Source of the DNA: CAZELM01 sp964512995
GTDB lineage: Bacteria; CSSED10-310
NCBI GenBank assembly: GCA_964512995.1
Contig: CAZELM010000036.1
Span: 1-48,218 of the forward strand
Reading direction: 5' to 3'
DNA length: 48,218 bases
Shown in pieces: positions 8,289 to 18,400 of this stretch. The notes under the pieces were generated by a model. It made no database searches. It saw nothing but the letters and a program-made list of their open reading frames with translations, and was not told the origin of the DNA. Made by a program: the position numbers and the translations under genes. Position 1 is the stretch's first letter. Each line of letters begins with the position of its first letter.

Positions 8289-10368
8289 TTCCCGTTCCTC
8301 CTGTTTTTCCATCCGCAAAAACACCGAGAGGGATCTCGATGAAGAGAGGTCGCCGCGTGTTGCTGACGATCTCTTCGACGGGTATCCCTTCCTGCCGAAA
8401 AATCTGTCGGATCATGTTATCACAATTTTTGCTGCCACACGGTCCCATTCCCGAACGGGTGATGGCTTTGATCTGGTTGATATCCGTAACACCTTTCCGG
8501 ATCAGTCTCCGGATATCGCCGGCTGTGACGCGTTCACACAAGCAGACCATATTGGCATCCGGTCTGATGTCGGGGATGATGGGATTCTCCAGTGGTTGAG
8601 TGATCGATGGATCCTGAATTCGGATGGAGACGATCCGTTTGGCGATCGATGCCGGTGATTTCAGACGTACCAGATGTGTTTTATTTTTTTTCATCTGCCG
8701 CACCGAAATCACTTCAAGCCTTCCAATCTCCACTCCGTCGATATCGACCGCAGTCACGCTCTGTCCAGCCCGGATTGGAATATTGGATAACTCGTAGGGG
8801 ATGGTCACAGCAGGGAAATGTGGGTCGTTCCGAAAGTCGACCAGAGTGATAGCCAACCCCGGGCAGATTGCCACGCATAATCCGCACCCGGTGCAACCTT
8901 CCGTGTATTCCGGAATTCCCATAATGGGATCTCCATGCAATGAGATGGCACCCACTGGACAGACCGTGGCGCATGGATTACAGGGGATCTCCTGGATGCA
9001 GTGAATGATCGGCATGACACCATCTTCCAGGATCGGGACGAACTGTTCTACGATCTGGCCGGGATGTGATTTGAGAATATCAGCTTTTTCATACCATGAC
9101 GGTGGAATGTCTCCGATATCAGCTCCCAGGTGACGCGCAACCGTCAGTCCGGAGATTTTTCCATTGAACATTGCTGAGGATGCTTCCGCGATTTCGTATG
9201 CATCCCCGGCTGCAAAAACAGGAATTCCCGCTCGTTCCGCTTCGAGAATGAACTCGTTGATGGGTTCGAGACCCACTGCAATGAGAATCGTATCGCAGAG
9301 GAACGATTTCTCTGTTCCAGGTATTGGATTGAATCGTGAATCGATCTGGGAGATGGTGATGGATTCGACATAATCGGTTCCATTGGCAGATAGTACGGAA
9401 TGGGAGGTGTAAATAGGAACTCCGAAGCGGATGAGTTTGTCGGCATGTACTTTGTATCCGCCACATCGCGGCATGGCTTCCGCCAGTCCAACGACCTGAA
9501 TACCGGCCTGAAGTGCATGATATCCGGCGATCAGGCCGACGTTACCCCCGCCGATAATGAATAATCGGTCGGTCGGACGGATCATGTCGCGATTGACAAT
9601 CGTCTGAAATGCGCCGGCTCCGTAAACTCCTGGCAAAATATTTCCAGGGAAATTCAGAAACTTTTCACGAGCTCCGGCGGCATTGAGTATCACTTCCGGA
9701 ATCACCAGTTTATAGACACCGTTCCTGAGTATTCCCACTTTTTTATCTTTGAACACAAACAAAACGGTGCTGTCCGTCCAGACGGTGATATGGCTGTGCT
9801 GATTGACTTGTTCTGAAAGGAGCTCACCGATTTCGATTCCGCGGGTTCCAGCATGGGAGTCTTCCACTGAACCGAAAAATTTATGCGTTTGCAGAACCAG
9901 TTTCCCTCCGAGTTTATGTTTGTCATCGATGATGAGGGTTTTGATTTTCTGATTACCCAGTTCGATGGCTGCGGAAAGCCCCGCGGGACCTCCTCCGATG
10001 ATCAATACATCTGTATGAATCTGTTCGATATCATGGAAGTCAGCAGCGCGGGTTTCCATCGGGAGTTCGGGGAGGCCATCCACCGACTCCACAAACATAT
10101 TTTCTTTGATCAGTGTCATGCATGATTTAACAGGAATGCCATTGGCGATGACCATGCATTTGGAGCATTGGCCGTTGGCGCAGAAAATTCCCTGAGCTGT
10201 ACCGTCTTTATGGTGGCGGCTGAACACCTTGACACCATTGGCGATCAGCGCTGATGATATCACTTCGTTCCGCCGGGCTTTCATGGGCGCTTTATTCCAG
10301 TAGAATGTCACGTATTCCGACTCCCCGAAATTCAGGATAGGATGTTCTGTAATCCGGTGGTCATTCAT
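8281..10368 (-). CDS. fused 2Fe-2S / FAD-NAD / 4Fe-4S / BFD oxidoreductase (HcnAB- or proline-dehydrogenase-alpha-like)
   Basis: This 695-residue electron-transfer subunit gathers several usual subunits in one chain. Residues 20-95 are a plant-type 2Fe-2S domain with C63, C68, C71 and C83. Residues 118-415 are a pyridine nucleotide-disulfide oxidoreductase fold with GGGPAG at 125-130 for FAD and GGGNVG at 273-278 for a second nucleotide. Residues 455-505 are a two-cluster ferredoxin domain (C457/C463/C466/C470 and C492/C495/C498/C502). Residues 605-655 are a BFD-like 2Fe-2S domain with C609, C611, C644 and C649. HcnA plus HcnB, sarcosine oxidase alpha and the dye-linked proline dehydrogenase subunits carry these parts separately or in smaller fusions. 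It is the first gene of the operon, with AGGAGG nine bases before the start. It should accept electrons from the DAO subunit. Confidence 0.88.
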   Translation of the reverse strand: MNDHRITEHPILNFGESEYVTFYWNKAPMKARRNEVISSALIANGVKVFSRHHKDGTAQGIFCANGQCSKCMVIANGIPVKSCMTLIKENMFVESVDGLPELPMETRAADFHDIEQIHTDVLIIGGGPAGLSAAIELGNQKIKTLIIDDKHKLGGKLVLQTHKFFGSVEDSHAGTRGIEIGELLSEQVNQHSHITVWTDSTVLFVFKDKKVGILRNGVYKLVIPEVILNAAGAREKFLNFPGNILPGVYGAGAFQTIVNRDMIRPTDRLFIIGGGNVGLIAGYHALQAGIQVVGLAEAMPRCGGYKVHADKLIRFGVPIYTSHSVLSANGTDYVESITISQIDSRFNPIPGTEKSFLCDTILIAVGLEPINEFILEAERAGIPVFAAGDAYEIAEASSAMFNGKISGLTVARHLGADIGDIPPSWYEKADILKSHPGQIVEQFVPILEDGVMPIIHCIQEIPCNPCATVCPVGAISLHGDPIMGIPEYTEGCTGCGLCVAICPGLAITLVDFRNDPHFPAVTIPYELSNIPIRAGQSVTAVDIDGVEIGRLEVISVRQMKKNKTHLVRLKSPASIAKRIVSIRIQDPSITQPLENPIIPDIRPDANMVCLCERVTAGDIRRLIRKGVTDINQIKAITRSGMGPCGSKNCDNMIRQIFRQEGIPVEEIVSNTRRPLFIEIPLGVFADGKTGGTGNE

Positions 10369-10569
10369 CGTTCATTACCTCCTGATACCATTTTGCATGA
10401 AGTCAATGGTTTTTTCACTACTCATGAGGAGCAACTGTCTGGTCAGCCTCACGGTAATAAACTTAATCATCTGATATTGAATTGTCATCCTGATAATTTC
10501 TTTTCTTCCGACTGTGCCTCGGATATTCGTGTCATGTCTGGACGGATTCCTGAACCAAACACCCAAGCG

Positions 10570-10815
10570 TGGAATGGAGGCACTGGCATTTACCCTCACC
10601 CCGCCGATGATCAATCATACAAATGCGGAACAGTGGCATTGGCATGTAACCCTCACCCCGCCGGACATGCTGACCAAACCAGGCGCGACACAGGCAATCA
10701 ATGCGATTCCCTCACCCCGCCGGCTGCGTCACTATTTTGATCCATGCTGGATCGGCCGGCGACCCTCTCCCGGTCGCTGCGCTGGGAGAGGGTGAAGAAG
10801 GATTCGGCACAAATC
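10570..10815. repeat. intergenic repeat region, REP-like family copy
   Basis: The stretch 10382-10829 has no credible gene. It holds three copies of the short phrase ACCCTCACCCCGCCG or a close variant (about 10590, 10650 and 10708). From about 10670 on it matches 32005-32150: ACCAGGCGCGA, GATCCATGCTGGA, CCGGCGACCCTCTCCCGGTC and GGGAGAGGGTGAAGAAGGA or close variants occur in the same order. The hairpin ACCCTCTCCC / GGGAGAGGGT is at 10762-10793. It lies between two minus-strand genes, so it may also serve as terminator of the gene at 11519 or as spacer ahead of the redox operon promoter. Confidence 0.6.
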
Positions 10816-10829
10816 GAATTTCTTCCTTA

Positions 10830-11519
10830 TTATACGGCTGGCGTTGGTGTTTCTGATTTCCGGGCATGACGTGATCCGGAGTCAATAATCTGACGAGCAT
10901 TGAAATATTCCTGATAGAATTGCGGGTGTGATTGTTTCAGGCTCTTCATCATGCGATCCATCTTATTTTTCAGGATTCGATCGGTTTCCCTGAAAAGCAT
11001 TCTGAGCTCAAGATTGGCTGCTTTTTTCATAGCCTGAGCATCGCGGGGTTTTATCAGAGCACGTTTAAATGCATCAATTCTGGTACGAAAATCATTGAGA
11101 GTCGAAGCGGATATTCCATAACCTGAGAGATTTTCAATATGTTCTTCGGCAATGTTGTAAATGGCGATCGCTCGTTGAAGAGCGAGTGGACTCTGAGTAT
11201 ATCGAATTTCATTGGACGTAACATTCACCTTGGACATCAGGATCTCATCATTCAGATTGCAGGCATAACAATAGACCGCATGAGCGATTGCCATTGCGGT
11301 TTCGGCCATTGCCACCTTCCTCGTATTCTTGTCCTGCGTAATTCCTTTCGTGGTCATTTCCTGAAACCGGATCAGCGCTTCGATCCTGGACAGGTCCGCC
11401 TTGAATTCCTGAAATGCATCATTGAATGCCTGAAGCTCGGACAGGCTTGATTCATGTCGTTCGCAGGCTTCCCGGGTTGAATAGTTCATGGATAATCTGT
11501 TTATGAGTCTCTTTTCCAT
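10830..11519 (-). CDS. helical protein of unknown function
   Basis: I do not recognise this 229-residue protein. It is predicted to be almost wholly alpha-helical and rich in charged residues, with no signal peptide and no membrane segment. The middle contains AVYCYACNLND, with two cysteines three apart, and the C-terminal part is basic (RILKNKMDRMMKSLK). The start at 11519 has AAGGAG eleven bases ahead, slightly far but acceptable; an internal ATG at residue 11 is the alternative. It stands alone between the redox operon and the 21-bp array, on the operon strand but separated from the operon by about 460 bases of repeats, so it is probably a separate transcription unit. Confidence 0.65.
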   Translation of the reverse strand: MEKRLINRLSMNYSTREACERHESSLSELQAFNDAFQEFKADLSRIEALIRFQEMTTKGITQDKNTRKVAMAETAMAIAHAVYCYACNLNDEILMSKVNVTSNEIRYTQSPLALQRAIAIYNIAEEHIENLSGYGISASTLNDFRTRIDAFKRALIKPRDAQAMKKAANLELRMLFRETDRILKNKMDRMMKSLKQSHPQFYQEYFNARQIIDSGSRHARKSETPTPAV

Positions 11520-11738
11520 TTGGGTATGATCTCCTTATTCCGAAAAGAGGGTGTAATAAAGAAAACGACAAGGATAAATCGTTGGCATCTATACCCAGTT
11601 ACCTGTCACATTGCTTTCACGTACTGATGTTTATATATGGAATCATTTCGTCCAATGTCAAATAGTTATCCGAAAATTTTCATAATCGATTGAGTATAAA
11701 GGGGGAAAATTGCTTTCTGGAAATACTGGGAGCGTTTG

Positions 11739-12364
11739 ATGGATTATAACAATCTGCGCTCCACAGTTTTTAAGTCCACAGTCAGATCGCTGAAGTCCGC
11801 TGTCAGATTCCTGAAGCCCACAGTCAGATCGCTGAAGTCCGCTGTCAGCTCACTGAAGTCCACAGTCAGATCGCTGAAGCCCACAGTCAGATCGCTGAAG
11901 TCCATTGTCAGATCGCTGAAGTCCATTGTCAGATCGCTGAAGTCCATTGTCAGATCGCTGANNNNNNNNNNNNNNNNNNNNNNNNNNNNNNNNNNNNNNN
12001 NNNNNNNNNNNNNNNNNNNNNNNNNNNNNNNNNNNNNNNNNNNNNNNNNNNNNNNNNNNNNTCCATTGTCAGATCGCTGAAGTCCATTGTCAGATCGCTG
12101 AAGTCCATTGTCAGATTCCTGAAGCCCATTGTCAGATCGCTGAAGTCCATTGTCAGATCGCTGAAGCCCATTGTCAGATTCCTGAAGCCCATTGTCAGAT
12201 TCCTGAAGCCCATTGTCAGATTCCTGAAGTCCATTGTCAGATCGCTGAAGTCCGCTGTCAGATTCCTGAAGCCCACAGTCAGATCGCTGAAGTCCGTTGT
12301 CAGCTCACTGAAGTCCATTGTCAGATCTGATTTGTACAATACCGCTGGAATTATTGATGGATAA
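11739..12364 (+). CDS. possible heptapeptide-repeat protein spanning the assembly gap
   Basis: The 21-bp array reads open on this strand as seven-residue units of the form S-I/T/A-V-R-S/F-L-K. ATG at 11739 has GGAG six bases ahead and gives MDYNNLRSTVFK before the repeats. After the gap the same seven-residue reading frame leaves the array as SDLYNTAGIIDG and stops at 12362-12364, right before a hairpin terminator. Hydrophobic residues fall in a heptad pattern, so the product would be a basic amphipathic or coiled-coil helix. The 100 Ns break the frame by one base, but that length is a placeholder. Because 21 is divisible by three and the unit lacks stops, openness alone proves little. A non-coding minisatellite is equally possible. 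Confidence 0.3.
11773..12330. repeat. 21-bp tandem array with assembly gap
   Basis: Nine complete 21-bp units lie from 11773 to 11961 and about thirteen from 12062 to 12330; the commonest unit is AGTCCATTGTCAGATCGCTG plus A. Variation is confined to three spots: T or C at position 3; CA, GC, AT or GT at 6-7; and ATCGC, ATTCC or CTCAC at 13-17. The centre is more uniform (ATT type) than the edges, as expected if the array grew by slippage or unequal exchange from the inside. The gap shows the array is longer than the reads that built it. From 11520 to 11738 I see no gene. Confidence 0.95.
11962..12061. other. 100-N assembly gap
   Basis: Exactly 100 Ns interrupt the 21-bp array. The flanks end and resume in array phase only if the true missing length is 2 modulo 21; 100 is 16 modulo 21. 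The number is therefore a placeholder, not a measured distance. Confidence 0.97.
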
Positions 12365-12365
12365 A

Positions 12366-12396
12366 GAATCCCCCCTGTTTTCACAAGGGGGGATTC
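12366..12396 (-). terminator. perfect 11-bp hairpin between convergent units
   Basis: GAATCCCCCCT (12366-12376) and AGGGGGGATTC (12386-12396) form a perfect stem with a nine-base loop. On the minus strand it is followed by TTTATCC and lies just after the stop of the giant surface-protein gene, so it best serves as that gene's terminator. It could also act on the plus-strand reading of the array, which stops two bases before it. Confidence 0.7.
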
Positions 12397-12414
12397 ACTC
12401 AAAACCATTTCAGA

Positions 12415-15400
12415 TTAATTGGCTACTGGTCCGACTGTTTCAATCCGGATGGTGAATCCGGAAATATCGTCCAGCAGGTTGGATAGCGTGATCACCGGCT
12501 TCTGAGTCAGGAAATATGCCGGATTCTTCACCTTGAATGTCAATTCCATCAGACTTCCGGAACTGCTGGTGTCAATACCGGTTTCAGCAGTAAAACCTCC
12601 CGCTTTGATGATGGCATTCGGTCCCTGATCCAGAGGAGTGTCATGACAATCAAACATCACCCAATCCGGTTCCAGGGTTCCTTCCTGACAACTGGTGAAC
12701 TCAAGCAGCGCTTCATCATACGCCAGGTCAAACGTGAATGCGGTCACAGGCGTTACCGGATTGGCAAGCATCACGGCAATCTCCACCAGATCCATTTCAT
12801 CTGTCTGAATCATCTCTGTCCAGATATAATCTTTGGATGAATCGGTGTTTTCGTCATTGCGATCCAGATCTTTGGGAGTTGTCCGGAGAATTGGTGCGAG
12901 TATTCCTTTGGAGAGGAAATGCACACAACCGGGACCCGCTCCCAGTGCCGCCATGAAGATCGACTGAGCGTCTCCCATGGTAATATCATCATCTCCGTTA
13001 CAGTCTGCGGCGCAGCGTTCCTGATAGGTCGGAACGATCATCCCCAGCGAGATGTAGAAGGCGAGTTGAGCATCTCCTGCTGACAGAATGCCATTTTTGT
13101 CAATATCGCCGGTGTGTAAACAATCCGGAGTCGGCGTTGGAGTCGGAGCTTCGTCCACTACAACAGGCAGCGTGCCGATGCTGCTGGATCCGTCGTCATC
13201 GGTGACTCTGACCGCCACCTGTTTCATTCCGGCCGTCTCCCAAACATGCGTTTGAGATGTCCCGGTATCTCCGGATGGGTTAAACACGGATCCATTGTAA
13301 TCCCAATCCCATTCGATGGATACGATGGTATCCGGATAGGAGGTCGATCCGGCAGCGCTGTAGTTCCCGGTCTCTCCGGCAAAAATCGGAGAATCTCCTG
13401 TAACGGCTGCCAGTGGAGCGAGATCATGGACCGTCACCTGTGTGATGTCCGTGTTCTCCAGCAAGGAATCCGTTACCTGGAGCGCAACCGAGTAGGTGCC
13501 GTCATCCATCCAGGTATACTGTGGCTGAACATCGGTGGAATCGTCATAGGATCCATCGAAATCGAGATCCCACGCGTATTGGATCGGATCATCATTCGGG
13601 TCGGATGAATTGGAGCCGTTCAACTGGAGCGGTGCGCCTTCATCGATGACATAGGGTCCGCCGGCATCCGCTATTGGAGCGAGATTGGCTTCCACGAATA
13701 CGGTGGTATAGCTGCTGTCTTCCATTTTGACATCTTCGTTGAATACGCCGTTGTCCCAGACCTTCAGTCCGATCTGGATGGATCCGGGGGTTGTGAAAGT
13801 GTAGGAGATGGTCGCAGATTCCGGGCCTCCCCGAATGGTCGTGAAATCCCATGGCTGGCCATCGAGATCCCACCAGTATTCCGTGACGGTGTCTCCGGGA
13901 TCGATATCAAAGGAGTCGCTCCCGTCGAGTGTTATCGGTAAACCAGCCGTACAGGTATATGGTCCGCCGATCACCGAGAATGGAGCATGCGGGGGTTCCA
14001 CGATGTGTATAGTACACAAGGCGGTATCCTGCTGGGCGGGAGAGCTGTCATCCGTTATCCGCAACCCAATGACATAGTCTCCCAGGGATTCCCAGGTATA
14101 ACAGCAGGAGGCATCCGTGCAGTCATCGAACTGACCGTCATTATCCATATCCCATTCAAATCCGACGACCTGCCGGGACGGATCCAGATGATACGATGCT
14201 GATCCATCGAGACACAGTTCCATGCCCTGACCCCAATACATCTCTGTCACGACCGATCCATCCGCTTCGATAACAGCAACGGGGGGCAATGTGAACAGCG
14301 ATGAAGACAACATGATGATCGACCAGGGAATGGCTAATGATGTATTCCCCCCGGTCCAGTTGCCGGCATTCCAGGAGCCGTCACTGTTCTGATCGTATAC
14401 CAGGAATCGTTTGACTCCCTGCGTCGGATCATTGAACCAGTCGACGCCATTGGGGAGAATGGTGATGGGTTCCGGGTTGGCCAGACGCATCGCTTTGACG
14501 AAAGCATACAGACCATAGGTGTTATCGGATGTGATGAATGAGGACCACTGATTGGAAATATAGGTTTCCGCTGCAATCCAGTGTGCGTGGTCGGTGGTGA
14601 CGCCGTCAAAAGCCAGTTGCACCATGGCCGAAGCGGTCAGCGCAGGGGTTTCTCCACCGCCGTACGTATATCCATAACCACCATTGTATGCATTCCGGCT
14701 GTAGTTGAGCCATACCTGGTTTTCCGTCTTTACCCAGGCAGGGATATTCAGTGCGAAATAATCTTCGGCTCCCAAAAGACCAATGGCTGCCCACTGGCAG
14801 GCGGAGTTATCACAATCCGTGTTCCAGGAATAGCGCCAACCACCGCGGTTGACTCCGGAGTCCAGTTGCCCAAACGCATACATATCCATCATATCCGTGA
14901 GGACTTCCTGGTAGGATCGCCCGGCCAGGGAACCGCTCGTTTCAACCAATCGATACGGTGTGTTGGTGGCGGCGATCGCATCCATGACCATGCCGCCTTC
15001 ATAGATGGGACGATCACTCATGACCTGAACTCCCATGCCGTTCCCATTGGTGTCCGGATCTCCGGCTGTCTGAACGCTGATGGGTGTTTTTGCGATCAGT
15101 CCGAACAGGGAACGCATGCCGTACAGGACTGTTTCGACATAGGGATCTTCGGTCAGGTCTCCGATCTCCCGATGTCCGTTGATTTCAAATGCCTGAATGG
15201 ATGATGCTGTCGAGGATGCGCGGTATGGGGAGCTGTAATTGTTTTCCCATGATCCATACGTCGTTCCCGGGGTTCTGACTTGCAGTTTATGGAGATACCA
15301 TAATCCGTTGTCGATGGCGATATCGGCCTGGATATCGAGAGTCCGGGGCTGAACGCGCATGTGATAACTGTCTGAGGATGTATGTCCCATCGCATCGGTA

Positions 15401-18400
15401 ATGGTCAGGGTTGCTGTAATGGGTTGTCCCTGGGATACGCCGGTGTACTGATGGGTAGCTTCGATTTCCCATTTGTCTGTAACCGTGAATGGACCTGCTG
15501 AGGTGCCGTCTCCGAAATCCCACGAATAGGTCAGGGGCGTGAACACGCCTTTGGCGATGCCTTTCAGGATTACCGTATTGGTCTGTGTTACCTTGTCTTT
15601 GGTTTCCTGGAACCAGACGGGATGCGGTACTTCCTGGCCGCCTTCGAACTGCCAGGGTACACAGATGGCAAGCGGATCGAGGTCGAGATACACCATTGTC
15701 GTATCGGTATTCTGCCGTCCGCCCGAATCGAACACGGTGAGTGTCACTGGATAACTGAGCTGTTCTGTCGGCGAACCAGAAATACGGACCGCATCGATCT
15801 CATTCCATCCCGGAACATTGGTATTGCAGTAGATCCGGATTTTATTCGTTGTAAACACCGGATCGATCGTTGCGTTCAGATAGCCCGGACATGCGGCATT
15901 GTCGGTTCCCGTCCAGATTGTTACCGCCTGATTCTGATCATCGTATCCATCGATCCGGGTCACGAATCCAGGATTAAAGGTTTCATGGATGGAAACAAGT
16001 CCGATGTCGATGATATTGGTATATGTCAGTTCCAGCCACTGCTCGCCCATGTCCGAGGAGGCTGTTGTCCAGGCTTGGGAGATATCACCGCATGCTGTGG
16101 CATTGGGTTCTCCGGTCGCCTGCATGGCGCTCCAGCCAGATGAACTATATTGGCTGCTGGCTGTTGCGGATACGGCCCATTGGGCGTTCGGAAATGCTGC
16201 AGTGTAAATATGGATAGGTCTCTGGCCTTCTCCGTCGGATCCGTCACCGAAATCCCATTGATACCGAACGATACCATGATCGTCGGAGGAATCGGAGCCA
16301 TCAAACACGATGGGCATATCCAGGTGGCTGAAATAAGGTCCCCCCGCATTGGCTTCCGGAGCGCCGCCGCTGACAATGACCTCCGTGGTATCCGAATCCA
16401 CCTGATGCGCATTGTCTTCCACCGTCAGTGTCACGGATGTCGGTTGGTAGATTTTATACTCGACGAGTTGTCCGGCAGCCGTCTCCTGGAAGTCATCCAG
16501 GCGCATGGTGCCCTGATACAGTGTGGCTCCTTTGCTCAATGGTGTTTCGGAAGAGTAATTTGAGTCATAGATCAGTGTCCAGTTGGTTTCTCCCGATGGC
16601 CGGAAATAATACCGTGCGCCGGCAGGTTCCTTCAGTTCGATCCTGACATCATACCAGGTGTCGTAGGAGATGCTGTTGAATTGCCCGCGATAATTGCCGT
16701 CTTCATAGATCTGGATGGCATTGTAGCAGAAATAGATGGCATAAGGCATATCCGAGTAGGAATAGGATGTGGTGGTATCTTTGAAGCCCCACATGAACAG
16801 CGAACTTGAATAGGAATAGACTTTTGCCTGGATGTACATGCCTTCATCGCGATCATATGCGTCTCTGCTGAATAGATACCGGGAACCCCAGGAAGAAACA
16901 CCGGGAATGGAGATCTCATCGTTCTGAGTCACCTGATACGACATGATCCATTTATCTCCATTCGGATAACTACCGTCAAAGGTATCCGTTCCCAGTTGCC
17001 AGACATACTTGTAAACACCCACGTCATCGGATGTTCCGGAGCCGTCGAAATTGATCAGCCAGCCCCCATCGAGGGCATCTTCTTCATTGACCGAATAAGG
17101 GCCTCCGGCATCGGCGACCGGTGGGTCATTGGCCAGGATGGTGACCGTCATGGTATCGGTATCCGTTTGAAGCCCATGATCGCGAACTGTCAGGGTGACT
17201 GTATAGACACCGACGACATTGTAGACGTGTGTGGGCGTGGGGCCGGTTCCGGTTGTTCCATCTCCAAAATTCCAACTGTATGTATAGATGCCAACATCAT
17301 CCGTGGAGCCGGTTCCGTCGAACGATACGGTCCATCTGCCATTGACCGCATGCGATTCGTCGAAATTCTGGTCCGGACCGGCATCGGCGACCGGCGGGTC
17401 ATTGAGCAGAATCGCCACGGGAGCGGTGTCTGTGTCTGTCTGGAGTCCATGATCGGATACGGTGACCGTCGCGGTATACGAACCGGCGGCCGTATATTGA
17501 TGCGTGACATTCTGTCCGGTTCCCGTGGTGCCATCGCCGAAATTCCAGTCGTACCGGCAGATGCCGACATCGTCACTCGATCCGGATGCCGTGAGATTCA
17601 CGGTCCATGATCCGCCCACCGCATCGGATTCATCTGCGGAATACGGGCCATTGGCTTCCGCGTTGGGTATTTCATTGCGTCCCACCACGAGTGAGGTTTG
17701 AACAGTATGGGTTTGAAGGGCATGATCTGTCACGGTCAGGGAAATCGTATACGTATTGGGAGTGGTGTATTGGTGTGTGGGAGTGGCTCCGGTTCCTGTT
17801 GTTCCATCGCCAAAATTCCACAAATAACGGTAAATACCAAAATCGTCAGAGGAGCCGCTTCCATCGAACAGAACGGTCCAGACGCCGCAATTGGCCTGAT
17901 TTTCATCGACTTCATACGGTCCTCCGGGATCTGCCACCGGTGGATCATTGGGTTCACAGACGATGGTTGTCGTATCGGTATCGGTCTGCCCCGCGGCATC
18001 CTCGACCGTCAGAGAGAGGTCATATGTTCCGGCATAATAACGGTGTGTGACAGTGGATCCGTGGGCAGTGAGCGGTGTGACCTCCAGGTTGTCCCATGTC
18101 ACATTGGTCATGTACGAACACAACCCGACCCATCCGGTGGCAAAGGTGGTGTCTCCTTCGTAAACCAGTTTGAGATCCCCATTCACCCATGCCTGGAAGA
18201 GTGTTCCGTTCGCTTCGAGTGTCAGGTGGTAGGTCTGGCCGACGATGATATTGGTGAGCATGTCGGCTTCGGCGAGCCATGTGCCGCTTCCATTGATCTG
18301 GCGGATGATTCCCATGTCGTCATCGCCCCGACCCCGGAACAGAAGCTCGTAATTGTTTCCGGCATCCTGACCTCTGAACAGGATGATCGCTTCCTCACCG

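Noticed and set aside
10342..10795. Plus-strand frames of 93-132 codons in the gap before the redox operon
   Set aside because: They are made of REP-like repeats; the corresponding repeat at 31863-32132 also gives a frame ending in the same peptide, a sign of repeat translation rather than genes.
11773..12330. CRISPR array
   Set aside because: The 21-bp units abut without spacers and there are no cas genes; it is a minisatellite. The same holds for 48039-48218.
11950..12408. Minus-strand repeat protein (MDFSDLT units)
   Set aside because: Its start lies in the terminator of the giant gene, with no ribosome site; the plus-strand reading has better signals.
14581..15204. 207-codon plus-strand frame inside the giant surface gene, with similar ones at 16996-17610 and 17698-18486
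   Set aside because: They lie wholly antisense to a domain-rich gene and have no start signal or recognisable family.
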